The position numbers were made by a program, and so were the translations under genes. 64,000 nt of DNA from Hygrophila difformis (taxonomy: Eukaryota > Streptophyta > Magnoliopsida > Lamiales > Acanthaceae), in the NCBI GenBank assembly GCA_030278955.1, contig JAOANR010000001.1, forward strand, positions 40,574,890 through 40,638,889, given 5' to 3'. A model generated the notes under the pieces. The model was not told where the DNA came from, made no database searches, and saw only the letters and a list, made by a program, of their open reading frames with translations. Of the stretch, positions 21,901 to 31,107 are shown piece after piece (the stretch's first letter is position 1; each line of letters starts with the position of its first letter).

Positions 21901-23034
21901 CCTCTTTATAAACCCAATATGACCCTTCCTTCTGTTTAATGTCGAGACAATATGGAAAAACCTTGTGTTTCTGTCCCCCTCTTTCATCCATCTAATCCTG
22001 GACTTCTGTAACCAACGACTCTCTTCAGCCAAATAGAGCTTGTTAAGATCAGCTTTCTTCTCTAGCCACTTCTGCCTGGCCTCTTCTGCTGGAGTAGGTC
22101 CTGCCAGCCCTGCCTCCAATTCACTTATTTCAGAACTTAATGTTTTAATCCTTTTCTCCATCTCATCCGCTCCGTAACCGTCCCAAGCCCGGAGTTTATT
22201 TTTCATTGCTCGAAGCTTGAACAACAACCCACCTTCCCTGTTTGCAGTATCCACCGGCCCTCCATCTCTGTTAGCAACACCTGACATACCCCAAACTTCG
22301 TCAACTATTTCAGTAAAGCCCTTTTCTTCCATCCAGTAATTGTAAATCCGAAAAGGCTTCGGACCCCACGACCTCTCACCTACCTCTAGTATAACTGGAT
22401 AATGATCTGATGTTATATATTCACCCAGGCGCTGTACAATATCCCCCCTGGAATTAAACAAGCCAGGCGATAATAAAAAACGATCTAACCTACTGCATGA
22501 TCTACCTCCCCTCCCAAACCAAGTGAAATGACCTCCGACCATAGGAATATTCACTAGACCTAGTTGATCTACAAACTCTCTAAACTCTCTGTTTGATCCT
22601 TCGTCAACGCTCGCACCCATTCTCTCGCCCTCGTCTAGTACAGCGTTGAAATCGCCTGCCACGCACCAAATGCCCCCGGCCTCTAGATCGCATCTACCCC
22701 TCAAGAAACTCCAAAATTCAGCCCTCTCATTTCTGATATTCGGGGCATGAACACACAGAATATTGACCATCCCCTCCAAGCCATTTACTAAACCTCTTAG
22801 CCATATATAGTGATGCTCCTTTTCTACTAAACCGAGGGAGCATAGACTGCAATCCAAGATCACCAAAAGACCCCCTGCATTGCCTATCGCCGATTGAAAC
22901 TCAAACTCACCTCCAGTCGCCCCCCAAATCCGATCAACCATCCGCTTAGGTATCACTCCCATTTTGGTTTCCTGGAAGCAAACCACAGACGGCTTCAATT
23001 TCCTGCAAAATCGTGTCACAGCTCTCTTCCTCAC
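18901..23034 (-). CDS. LINE ORF2: endonuclease, reverse transcriptase and RNase H
   Basis: 1377 residues. An APE-type endonuclease fills about residues 1-230 (CFQETKMG, GDFNAVLDEGER, LDRFLLSP, SDHYPVIL). Reverse transcriptase follows at about 490-760 with KLDLAKAYDNVSW, LRQGDPLSPYLF and the active site LQYADD. A zinc-binding RT-associated domain with spaced Cys/His lies at about 1070-1160. A plant-type RNase H closes the protein (INTDGSSLGNPGPAG, STEAELTA, FECDS, RNEIADLWAKKGA). It nicks the target and primes cDNA synthesis there. The expected start MKLITCNLRGLNGG lies upstream (ATG at 23075-23077) but is one base out of frame because of an eight-G run (23034-23041 region). Without that extra base ORF2 would be whole. 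Confidence 0.92.
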   Translation of the reverse strand: MRKRAVTRFCRKLKPSVVCFQETKMGVIPKRMVDRIWGATGGEFEFQSAIGNAGGLLVILDCSLCSLGLVEKEHHYIWLRGLVNGLEGMVNILCVHAPNIRNERAEFWSFLRGRCDLEAGGIWCVAGDFNAVLDEGERMGASVDEGSNREFREFVDQLGLVNIPMVGGHFTWFGRGGRSCSRLDRFLLSPGLFNSRGDIVQRLGEYITSDHYPVILEVGERSWGPKPFRIYNYWMEEKGFTEIVDEVWGMSGVANRDGGPVDTANREGGLLFKLRAMKNKLRAWDGYGADEMEKRIKTLSSEISELEAGLAGPTPAEEARQKWLEKKADLNKLYLAEESRWLQKSRIRWMKEGDRNTRFFHIVSTLNRRKGHIGFIKRNGVTVEDPKVIKAMAFEYFRQAFANQQDEVFQVENLGLGRLDEVNKLWLERDFSEEEVREAVWCCDGNRAPGPDGYNLGFFKKYWEILKGDVIQVFNRFARSGQLPKDAGGSFIVLIPKAACPADFNEFRPISLVGSVYKIVAKVLARRLQAVLANLVGRSQMAFIKGRQILDGVLIAAEVIQSTASSGSRGFVIKLDLAKAYDNVSWSNLFRVMEAMGFGSNWINWMKECVTSATAAVLINGSPTKFFKLQKGLRQGDPLSPYLFVLVVEILNKMIERATRQGMVRGLRSCKDGPIITHLQYADDTIIFCEGELHQIILVKRILICLSLATGLRINFAKSSIPGINCPRELEEEAAAVLGCGVGRWPLKYLGFPIGGRINSTSIWQPILEKVEKRLAGWKGRILSQAGRLCLIKTVMNSIPLYFLSLFKIPRTVADRLELLKRRFFWNEWDGVRRLHTIGWEKICQHKETGGLSIWNTQKFNSAILLKWKWRFGKEQSLWKEVIDAKYYKDSSPLVPTAMVGRTVWGRICGAWEYRRMRSQSEEFFIQVGKGEKTRFWHDEWVEVGSKLKDRFPRIFALAANKDGRISEFGSWTGFEWEWNIILRRQLFDWELENWSNLLLILKEKPLNRYSVDRVVWGKESNGIFSISSCWKGTGYEDDKEWRGFWCQLWKLKCPEKVKVLVWKIIHRAVPVREALVYRGYIPGSNCLCVVCGKHMETVDHLFCQCEFAGTLWQQGLSWFGVIGACPGTVECLHAWWMNVYLIGGRRTCWMLTGMAICWSIWKYRNEIIFQGKRSDVNAVIEETKWRVCMWWKVALNEVGTSSLGLDIGFPVGLTLQRSMRSKAPRNGLTWIRPEGGWWKINTDGSSLGNPGPAGVGGVIRNDTGDIIYKMSDYIGCVDSTEAELTAINRVCKALIRHQGFPLPRLLFECDSRNVVKWVSEPNTVPWRMKDLMRPILEVFNHAGMCKIQHIYRERNEIADLWAKKGASGAGSTEAWQ

Positions 23035-23119
23035 CCCCCCCGTTCAAACCCCTCAAATTACACGTGATTAATTTCATGATGTTTTTAACCCCACAAACCG
23101 CCCTATCCACCGATGCTTC

Positions 23120-25423
23120 CTAGATCCTTCCCAACTCCTCACGGATACGGCGTCTCACAATCTCTCTGCCTATCAGTGTACCCAACCCCAATTTGCTAGA
23201 TAGATTGATAATTTCGTCCTCCTCCGAAAAGTCGATGAGTTTTACTCCTCCTTTAAGATGAAAGGTTGAGAATTGGAGCTCTGCAAACTCCTCTTTCTCA
23301 ATACCCTTTGTGGCTATTGTGTCTTTATTTCTAACCCCCCGACGTTTGGATCCTGCTGGTCTTCCTCTTTTACGCCCTCTGCGATTAGTGGCTGCCCTTC
23401 CCTTCAATACCTTGGCCATGGCCTCCTCTAACGCCCTGAGATCAGCCTCTGCCCTACCCCCGATCCCATCCAGCTCCGCCTCTTCTAGGACATCTTCCAC
23501 TACCACTTCCTCAACCTCCCTCGCCCCCTGTCCAGATGTCCCCCCAATCCTAAGCCCATCCGCTTCCGCCATATCTACTCTAATACTACCTATATCCCCC
23601 GCCTCAATTACCCGGAAACCTCCTGCCCCAGCGCCTACTCTAACCTCATCCTCAATCAACTCCTTCCCTCTTTCTGCAATCGTCCCAAAACTCCGACTCC
23701 GAGATCGGTTCCCTGGCGTTCTCTGTCCTGTTGTTGACTGGTGAGCCCCCTCTGTCGTCTCCCAATCTTTATTGGGTTCTTCCGCCGCCCCACCACTCCA
23801 ATTCCCATTACTCCCCCACCATCTTATTTTATTTAATGGATCAACCTGATTATTAATCGGGTCCAAAGTGATATTAACAGCCCACTCCGAAATCTTTCCA
23901 CACTCTGCGTCTGGCCCATTATCCTTAGGCCCATTACTTAATAATACTTCCCTATCCAACACCGCCTCTACTCCCTCCTTCCGCCCATCCCCCGCCGCCT
24001 TAGTGATTATTGGCCCAATCACATCCTCCTGCTCCTTCCCGTTTCCAATCTCTCTCTGATCTGCCTCGTTATTTTGTCCTCTGCACTCTCTTTCATTATC
24101 ATCATTAGACCTAATAGCAGCCGCCTTTTTTTGAAATTTTTGAAGCTCCCCATGCACATCCTCCTGCAACACGGACTGTTCCTCTACCCGATACTTAGCA
24201 ATCCCGGATCTCCCATCTGTGTTCCTTACCGGCCCTGCGTCAGAATCCTCCAATAAGACGCGCTTCCTCCCGGAATCTTGTCTCGTTAACTCCTCAGATG
24301 TATCCTCCGTTATCACTACCTCACAAAAATTTGCTGTGATCTGGATTGGGACAACGACTTTGCCAACCTGAACATGCATGCTCGAAGGTATAGAGGAGAT
24401 ATCCTGTACCGCCACCAGCAATCTCGCACGATCGAATCTTTTTCGGTCGCTTGTCGCTTTGTCTATGTTGATAATCTTACCCCAACCCTTAACAATATGG
24501 CAGAACGTCTCCTCGCACCATGTTGAGAATGGTAATCCAAAAATATAAATCCATATAAGCTGTTTCCTGACAGCCACACCACCATCCCATCTCCGTTTCC
24601 AATCCACAGTGTGGTAGTCACTACGGTCCTTTAGAAAGTTCTCCCGCTCGTCCGGACTACTGAAAACCACCACTAACATATGACCCCCACCATAGATCAC
24701 CTCTCCTTTTTCATGTGAGCCTCCATACAGCCATTCCTGAAACGGAACTAAAGCCTCCAGATTACGTAACTCAACAATAGCCGATCTTTCCAGCAACTCG
24801 AGACTCTTGGCGTCATCTTGGATTTTTACCACCTTTGTTACGCATTGAAAGTTACTTTCCAACCTCCGGTCACGATTACCCTTCACAACCTCGGCAAACG
24901 TTCTTTCGTCTCTCCACGCGTAATTCACCATACAATTTTTCCTCTCCGCCTCCATTTTTTCGACATAAACACTCCTGGTTTCCACGTTCTTCGCCCTCCA
25001 TACCGATTTTCTTCTGCTCGGAACTGCCCAGTTGACCCTCAGAGGTTTCCCTTGCCATACACGCCCGTTCCATCTTCTTATGACCTCTTCCGCTTCATGA
25101 CGATGGCTGAATCGAACAAATCCAAACTTATTTCCGTCCTTCGCCCACCCTTTGTTGGGGAAAAAACAGTCCCTGATTCTTGCCGTCTTATCTACTTCAT
25201 GGAATAGATATGTGTTTTTTGCAGCAACTGGAATATTTCCTATGAACACCCCAAACATCTTCCTGCGGTGTATGCAGCGACCACCCACATTTCTCCATAC
25301 ATGAGGTTGACGGATTAGTTTATCCCCTTCTCCCAGCCTGTTCGTTAACCTCCCGCAACCCTGTCCCGCGATGGCTCCCCTATCACCCTGCTGCCTGTAG
25401 CCACTCTCGCCGGAAGTTCTCAC
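23120..25423 (-). CDS. LINE ORF1: RNA-binding protein with RRM
   Basis: 767 residues, uninterrupted. An RNA recognition motif sits at about residues 55-135 (VFIGNIPVAAKNTYLF, then FGFVRFSHRHEAEEVI), as in many plant L1 ORF1 proteins. A DUF4283-like region follows at about 205-365 (LIWIYIFGLPFSTWCEE). The C-terminal half is charged and low in complexity, rich in Gly, Arg and Glu, with a basic run RRGRKRGRPAGSKRRG near 690. It is expected to coat the LINE RNA. It ends 43 bases before the ORF2 start codon at 23077. Confidence 0.88.
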   Translation of the reverse strand: MRTSGESGYRQQGDRGAIAGQGCGRLTNRLGEGDKLIRQPHVWRNVGGRCIHRRKMFGVFIGNIPVAAKNTYLFHEVDKTARIRDCFFPNKGWAKDGNKFGFVRFSHRHEAEEVIRRWNGRVWQGKPLRVNWAVPSRRKSVWRAKNVETRSVYVEKMEAERKNCMVNYAWRDERTFAEVVKGNRDRRLESNFQCVTKVVKIQDDAKSLELLERSAIVELRNLEALVPFQEWLYGGSHEKGEVIYGGGHMLVVVFSSPDERENFLKDRSDYHTVDWKRRWDGGVAVRKQLIWIYIFGLPFSTWCEETFCHIVKGWGKIINIDKATSDRKRFDRARLLVAVQDISSIPSSMHVQVGKVVVPIQITANFCEVVITEDTSEELTRQDSGRKRVLLEDSDAGPVRNTDGRSGIAKYRVEEQSVLQEDVHGELQKFQKKAAAIRSNDDNERECRGQNNEADQREIGNGKEQEDVIGPIITKAAGDGRKEGVEAVLDREVLLSNGPKDNGPDAECGKISEWAVNITLDPINNQVDPLNKIRWWGSNGNWSGGAAEEPNKDWETTEGAHQSTTGQRTPGNRSRSRSFGTIAERGKELIEDEVRVGAGAGGFRVIEAGDIGSIRVDMAEADGLRIGGTSGQGAREVEEVVVEDVLEEAELDGIGGRAEADLRALEEAMAKVLKGRAATNRRGRKRGRPAGSKRRGVRNKDTIATKGIEKEEFAELQFSTFHLKGGVKLIDFSEEDEIINLSSKLGLGTLIGREIVRRRIREELGRI

Positions 25424-25434
25424 CCCCCAGCCTG

Positions 25435-25437
<3 letters not shown>

Positions 25438-25514
<77 letters not shown>
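25438..25514. repeat. (ATT)n microsatellite at the LINE 5' junction
   Basis: About 25 uninterrupted ATT units adjoining the LINE 5' end. The LINE 3' flank starts with the same triplet, so the microsatellite may have been the target or grown from the target duplication. Confidence 0.9.
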
Positions 25515-25517
<3 letters not shown>

Positions 25518-26059
25518 CAGAACTATATATAATAGCTGAAATGAAATCTTAGTCCCCTAAAATTGCAACCAAAAGAAAATGGATTTCCTTATGATCATAC
25601 TCGATTTCTCCACCATACTCATCTTGTCACGTATGACTTAGTACATTCTTATTTTATCAAAATATGTACAAATAAAATGTATACTAGCTCTCTCTGATTA
25701 TAATTGTTTCAAACCCACCTAACACGTATGCCGATACACATATTTAACGGTTAATAACTTAAATTGTGTACAATAAAAATTATAAAAATTTGATATTCTT
25801 AAACTGCAAGATTAGATGAATCTAACAAGATCTCAGCTGACTATGTTTTTTCTTATATAACTATGAAAAAAGTTCGAATCAAACTAAAATAATGAATAGT
25901 ACCAAAAAGTCAAGCATAACAATTTTAATAAGACGGAGGAAGTATGAAATATATTCTTAAAACTATGAAATTAAAAGAATTTAACAAATTCCAACTTGCA
26001 TGATTATAGTTTTTTATATATAATTTTTTTAAAAAATGAAATACCAATCAGAACAATAT
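25515..26059. other. AT-rich spacer with a degraded Stowaway-like end
   Basis: No gene. A terminus-like sequence (agacggaggaagta, about 25930-25944) follows the ctgcaagattagatgaatctaacaagat block that recurs in other Stowaway copies here. A partner end near 25685 is too eroded to be sure. Confidence 0.4.
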
Positions 26060-26072
26060 AAGTGAGATAGTT

Positions 26073-26781
26073 TTTTTTTTTGAAAAAAAGGCCAAATACA
26101 TCCGTTTTCTTTTCAAAAAAGTCAAATCGGTCCTTTTTTAATTTTATTGTCGATTTAGTCCGCTACCTATGCTAATTATATCCATTTTAGTCCAAAAATC
26201 ACTAATCCTTCCTAGGACGCTGACGTGGCATTGATTTATTTTGGTCATTTTCATTTTTAAAGGGGATTCAAGATTAAACACAAGGAGACAAAAGGCATGT
26301 GACTGTCCTTTTCATTCTTCGACCCTCAGTTTTGAGCCAAACGTCTCCATTATCGTTTCTTTGTTGCCGGAATTTGAATATGTGCAGCGGGATTAGGGTT
26401 CGAATTGGGGTGCTGCGATATGGGAGGTGATTGAAATGAAGGGCTTCGAATTGGAGGTGATTGAAAAGAAGGGCTTCGAATTGGGGGTGTTGCGATATGG
26501 GATGTGATTGAAATTAGAGTCGGGTCGGGTTGCACACTTATTTGGCAAACACGTTGGAGTGGCAACAATTCAAAATAGATCCAGCGTGTATGGTTTAGAA
26601 TAAATTATTGTCACGTCAGCGTCCTAGGAAGGATTAGTGATTTTTGGACTAAAGTGGATATAATTAGCATAGGTAGCGGACTAAATCGGCAATAAAATTA
26701 AAAAAGGACCGATTTGGCTTTTTTGAAAAGAAAACAGATGTATTTGACCTTTTTTCCGTTTTTTTTTTTGGGAAAGCATAC
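26073..26781. mobile_element. Long-inverted-repeat MITE (Mutator-like)
   Basis: Arms of about 138 bases at 26090-26227 and 26612-26749 are inverted copies with few mismatches. They share the cctaggacgctgacgtg end and the aaatacatc/gatgtattt outer end. The sequence aagtgagatagtt occurs just outside each end (26060-26072, 26782-26794), consistent with a 9-13 base duplication as in MULE-derived MITEs. The interior repeats gaagggcttcgaattgg. Transcripts would fold into a long hairpin. Confidence 0.82.
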
Positions 26782-26916
26782 AAGTGAGATAGTTGGAGGT
26801 AGTAATATTGAAAAATAGCAAAGGGGCAAATGGGCAACGACTATTGACCAATGACCAGTAACCCTAAAAAAGTAGACAAAAACAACATAAAATGTAGAAG
26901 TAATAGCCTCTGTTGT

Positions 26917-27003
26917 CCTGTCAGACATAGCAAAAAAGTTTTTTACACCCACCGCTTAAAAGCTAACTTTTCTACCCGAAAAGACAAAAAACCCTTCGGT
27001 CGG
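26917..27003. repeat. MULE left terminal inverted repeat
   Basis: Matches 40866-40952 in inverted orientation, with differences at only a few positions. Confidence 0.92.
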
Positions 27004-27155
27004 GGACTTCGATCGGACCGATCGAAGCTAAAATAGCAGACCGAAGTGCCTATTACTTAAGCATGATTAGTTGAGCTTCGTCGGTCGCGAGAAAAAGCTT
27101 CGGTCGCACAATGCGATGACTTCGACCGAAGCAAGAAATAGCCGACCGAAGATAT
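26990..27155. repeat. Left subterminal CTTCGGTCGG/CTTCGATCGG cluster
   Basis: Seven or so copies of CTTCG(G/A)(T/C)CG or its complement, including the dyad cttcgatcggaccgatcgaag at 27008-27028. Such arrays commonly serve as transposase binding sites; that role is inferred here. Confidence 0.75.
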
Positions 27156-27189
27156 TTTTTTATTGAAAATTTATTTTGTTTTTGTTTTC

Positions 27190-28720
27190 ATTAGTATATA
27201 TTATATTATTTGAAATTGTATATATTATTATTATTATTTATTTCAATAGTGTATATATTATATTTAAATTATATTATTTTATTTGAAATTTTTTATATTA
27301 TTATTGAATTTCTATATGACATTTATTATATTTTTGGTAAATTTATTAAAGTATTAATTATGATTATTATTTAAATTATTATTTGATTATTATTATATTT
27401 ACTGTATTTTATTTTATTTTAAATTTTATATATTATTATTTCTAATATTAATTAGTATTATGGAAATCATTATTATTATTTTTGATGTATTTATTATATA
27501 ATTATTATTATTATTTAAATTATATATTATATTTATTATATAATTATTATTATTATTTAAATTATATATTATATTTATTATATTTTTGGTGTATTTGGAC
27601 ATTTTAAAGTATTAATTATATTTATGATACCAATAATGATATTATTGTTATTATTATATTTATTATTTAAATTATTATTATATTATTATTATATTGACCA
27701 TATTTTATTCTAATTGTAATTGTAAATATTACTCCCTCCGTCCCAGTCCAAGTGTCTTGTTACTGTTGGGCACGGGAATTAAGGTAGAGTTGGTTTGTGA
27801 GTATATGGTGGGGTCCACATAGTTGTTGGAGGGGAAAATTATTTCTATTTATAGAAAGAAGACATTTGTAATGGGACATTCAAAAATAGTAAGTAGGACA
27901 TTTGGAATGGGACAGAGGGAGTATTATTTCTAATATTAATTAGTATTATGGAAATCATTTTTATTATATTTGATGTATTTATTATATAATTATTACTAAT
28001 ATTTAAATTATATATTATATTTATTATATTTTTGGTGTATTTGGACATTTTAAAGTATTAATTATATTTATGATACCAATAATGATATTATTGTTATTAT
28101 TATATTTATTATTTAAATTATTATTAGATTGACCATATTTTATTCTATTTGATGTGTTCATTATATAATTATTATTAAATAAATTATATATTATATTATT
28201 ATATTTTTGGTGTATTTGGACATTTTAAAGTATTAATTATATTTATATACCAATAATGATATTATTGGTATTATTATAATTATTACTTAAATTATTATTT
28301 TATTATTATTATATTTACTATATTTTATTTTATTTGAAATTGTATATATTATTATTTCTAATATTAATTAGCTTTGTGAAAATCATTATCGTTATTTTTT
28401 ATGTGTTTATTATATAATTATTATTATTTAAATTATATATTATATTATTATATTTTTGGTGTATTTAGACATTTTAAAGTATTAATTATATTTATTATAC
28501 CAATAATGATATTATTATTTATTATACCAATAATGATATTATTGGTATTATTATGATTATTATTTAAATTATTATTTTTAATTATTCTATTTACTATATA
28601 ATATATTATTTGAAATTATATATATTATTATTTCTAATATTTATTAGTATTATGACAATTGTTTTTATTATTTTTGATGTATTTATTATATATTACATTT
28701 AGTAATGGATAATAATGATA
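27190..28720. repeat. AT-rich tandem repeat block in the MULE left arm
   Basis: Repeated units contain tttttggtgtatttggacattttaaagtattaattatattta followed by taccaataatgatattattg, with copies near 27580, 28025, 28205 and 28455. A Stowaway element (27732-27921) interrupts the block. Non-coding. Confidence 0.75.
27732..27921. mobile_element. Stowaway-like MITE inside the MULE
   Basis: Ends ctccctccgtcccagtcc and gggacagagggag with TA on both sides (27730-27731 and 27922-27923); 190 bases, no ORF. It inserted after the MULE repeats had formed, since repeat sequence continues on both sides. Confidence 0.85.
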
Positions 28721-28724
28721 TTTA

Positions 28725-29930
28725 TATTAATAAACATGATTAGTTGAGCTTCGGTCGTGAGAAAAACCTTCGGTCGGCCAATGTGATGGCTTCGATCAAG
28801 ACTTTCAAAGTTGTAATAATTGCTATTTTTTATTTTTATTTAAATAATAATTTATTTTTTATTTTCCATTTATATAAATTACTATTAATATTATTAGTAT
28901 TATTATAATAGATAATAATGATATTTATTATTAATAAGCAGGATTAGTTGAGCTTCGGTCGTGAGAAAAACCTTCGGTCGGCCAATGTGATGGCTTCGAT
29001 CAAGCCGATCGAAGTTCTAATAATTGCTATATTTTATTTTTATTTAAATAATAATTTATTTTATATTTTCCGTTTTATATAAATTATTATTTTTATTATT
29101 AGCATTATTATTATGGATAATAATGATATTTATTACTAATAAACATGATTAGTTGAGCTTCGGTCGGTAAATAAGATGGCTTCGATCAAGCCGATCGAAG
29201 TTGTAATAATTGCTATTTTTATATTTTATTTAAATAATAATATATTTTTTATTATCCATTTATATAAATTACTATTATTATTATTCGTATTATTATAATG
29301 GATAATAATGATATTTATTACTAATAAATATGATTAGTTGAGCTTCGGTCGTGAGAAAAACCTTCGGTCGGCCAATGTGATGGCTTCGATCAATCCGATC
29401 GAAGTTGTAATAATTGCTATATTTTATTTTTATTTAAATAATAATTTATTTTATATTTTCCGTTTTATATAAATTATTATTTTTATTATTAGCATTATTA
29501 TTATGGATAATAATGATATTTATTACTAATAAACATGATTAGTTGAGCTTCGGTCGGATAAAACCCTTTCGGTCGGTAAATAAGATGGCTTCGATCAAGC
29601 CGATCGAAGTTGTAATAATTGCTATTTTTATATTTTATTTAAATAATAATATATTTTTTATTATCCATTTATATAAATTACTAAAATTATTATTCGTATT
29701 ATTATAATGGATAATAATGATATTTATTACTAATAAACATGATTAGTTGAGCTTCGGTCGTGAGAAAAACCTTCGGTCGGCCAATGTGATGGCTTCGACC
29801 AAGCCGATCGATACTCTAATAATTGCTATTTTTATTTTTATTTAAATAATAAATTATTTTTTATTTGAGGTTTATATAAATTACTATTAATATTATTAGT
29901 ATTATTATAATAGATAATAATGATATTTCT
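28725..29930. repeat. About 200-base tandem repeats carrying the CTTCGGTCGG motif
   Basis: Six successive units start near 28735, 28940, 29145, 29330, 29535 and 29735 with catgattagttgagcttcgg. Each then has a ccttcggtcgg or cttcggtcggtaa segment, gatggcttcgatcaagccgatcgaag, and an AT-rich filler with aataatgatatttatta. Each unit therefore brings several motif copies. Confidence 0.85.
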
Positions 29931-30027
29931 TTTATAAGTGAGAATATTTTTATTAAAATTGTATTATTATACTATTATTCTTATTATTAATAATATTAAT
30001 TATAAATTAGTTATAATCATATAGAAG

Positions 30028-30175
30028 AGTTTCCAAGAAGAAGAACAAGAACAAGAAGAAGAAGAAGAAGAAGAAGAAGAACAAGAACAAGAACAAGAAG
30101 AAGAAGTAGAAGAAGAAGAACAAGAAGAAGAAGAAGAAGAAGAAGTAGAAGAAGTAGAAGAAGAAGAAGATATGC
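30028..30175. repeat. Purine-rich AAG/AAC triplet repeat
   Basis: Nearly pure (GAA)n with interspersed AAC and GTA triplets over about 145 bases. Confidence 0.9.
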
Positions 30176-30254
30176 TTTAGGTTTAATAGTGTATGATTTA
30201 AAAATAAAATTATGATAAAAAAATATTTATTATGAATTATAGTTATAAATTAAT

Positions 30255-30880
30255 GGAAGGGTTTAGGGTTTAGGGTTTAGGGTTTAGGGTTTAAGGTTTA
30301 GGGTTTAAGGGTGTAGGGTTTAGGTTTTAAGGGTTTAGGGTTGTAAAAGATGATTATTAAAAAATTATTTAGGATTTAAGGGGTCAGGGTTAATGGCTTT
30401 AGGGTTTAAAGTTTTGGTTTAGGGTTTAGGGTTTAGGGTTTAGGGTTTAGGGTTTTAGGTTTAAGGTTTAAGGTTTTAGTTTTAAGGTGCAGGGTTTAGA
30501 ATTTTAAAGGGTCAGGGTTAATGGCTTCAGGGTTTAAAGTTTTGGTTTAGGGTTTAGGGTTTAGGGTTTAGGGTTTAGGGTTTAGGGTTTTAGGTTTAAG
30601 GTTTAAGGTTTTAGCTTTAAGGTGCAGGGTTTAGAATTTTAAAGGGTCAGGGTTAATGGCTTTAGGGTTTAAAGTTTTGGTTTAGGGTTTAGGGTTTAGG
30701 GTTTAGGGTTTAGGGTTTAGGGTTAGGGTTTAGGGTTTTAGGTTTAAGGTTTAAGGTTTTAGGTTTATGGTGCAGGGTTTAGAATTTTATAAAAAAATTA
30801 TTTAGGATTTCATGGGTTCAGGGTTTAAGGGTTCAGGGTTTGAAGGGTTCAGGGTTTTAGGGTTAGGGTTTAGGGATTTA
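30255..30880. repeat. Telomere-type TTTAGGG repeats, block 1
   Basis: Runs of perfect and degenerate TTTAGGG separated by variants such as TTTAAGG and TTCAGGG. Three longer units of about 125 bases (from about 30410, 30535 and 30660) each contain a TTTAGGG run and the segment aaagggtcagggttaatggc. It lies upstream of the Ulp1 gene, well inside the MULE, so it is not a chromosome end. Confidence 0.93.
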
Positions 30881-30894
30881 ATGTAATTTATTAA

Positions 30895-31107
30895 ATTAGA
30901 GACTTCGATCGGCCTTTTCCAGCTTCGATCGGTCCGATCGAAGCGTTTAAAAAGCTGACCGAAGCTTTATTTTAAAACGCAAGCTGGGCCTCCCTCACTT
31001 CCACTTTCCCTTTCCCATTCTCGACCTAAGCCCTTAAAACGCCGATCGAAGATTTCCGTTTCCCCTTTCGAAATTTTTGACGTTTTCCGGCCAATAATCC
31101 ACCGGAG
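30895..31107 (+). promoter_or_regulatory. Presumed promoter region of the MULE Ulp1 gene
   Basis: Between telomere-type block 1 and the ATG at 31108. It carries the dyad cttcgatcggtccgatcgaag (30923-30943) and two further CTTCGATCGG/GACCGAAG copies. No clear TATA box was seen. Motif copies next to the gene may let the transposase influence expression (inference). Confidence 0.4.

Larger units (their letters stand above)
17073..25437 (-). mobile_element. L1-type LINE retrotransposon, nearly complete
   Basis: The order on the minus strand is 5' end near 25437, ORF1, ORF2, a long 3' UTR (about 1.8 kb, 17083-18900) and a poly(A) tail (T run at 17073-17082). The 3' flank of the minus strand begins taataata, and the 5' flank is a pure TAA/TTA microsatellite, so the target duplication is probably taataata or similar. 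At about 8.3 kb it is long for a plant L1. Base composition is clearly richer in GC than the surroundings. It lacks visible decay apart from one extra base in a poly-G run. Confidence 0.85.

Noticed and set aside
26350..26568. Frame with SPPIRSPSFQ repeats
   Set aside because: It is the repetitive interior of a MITE read in one frame.
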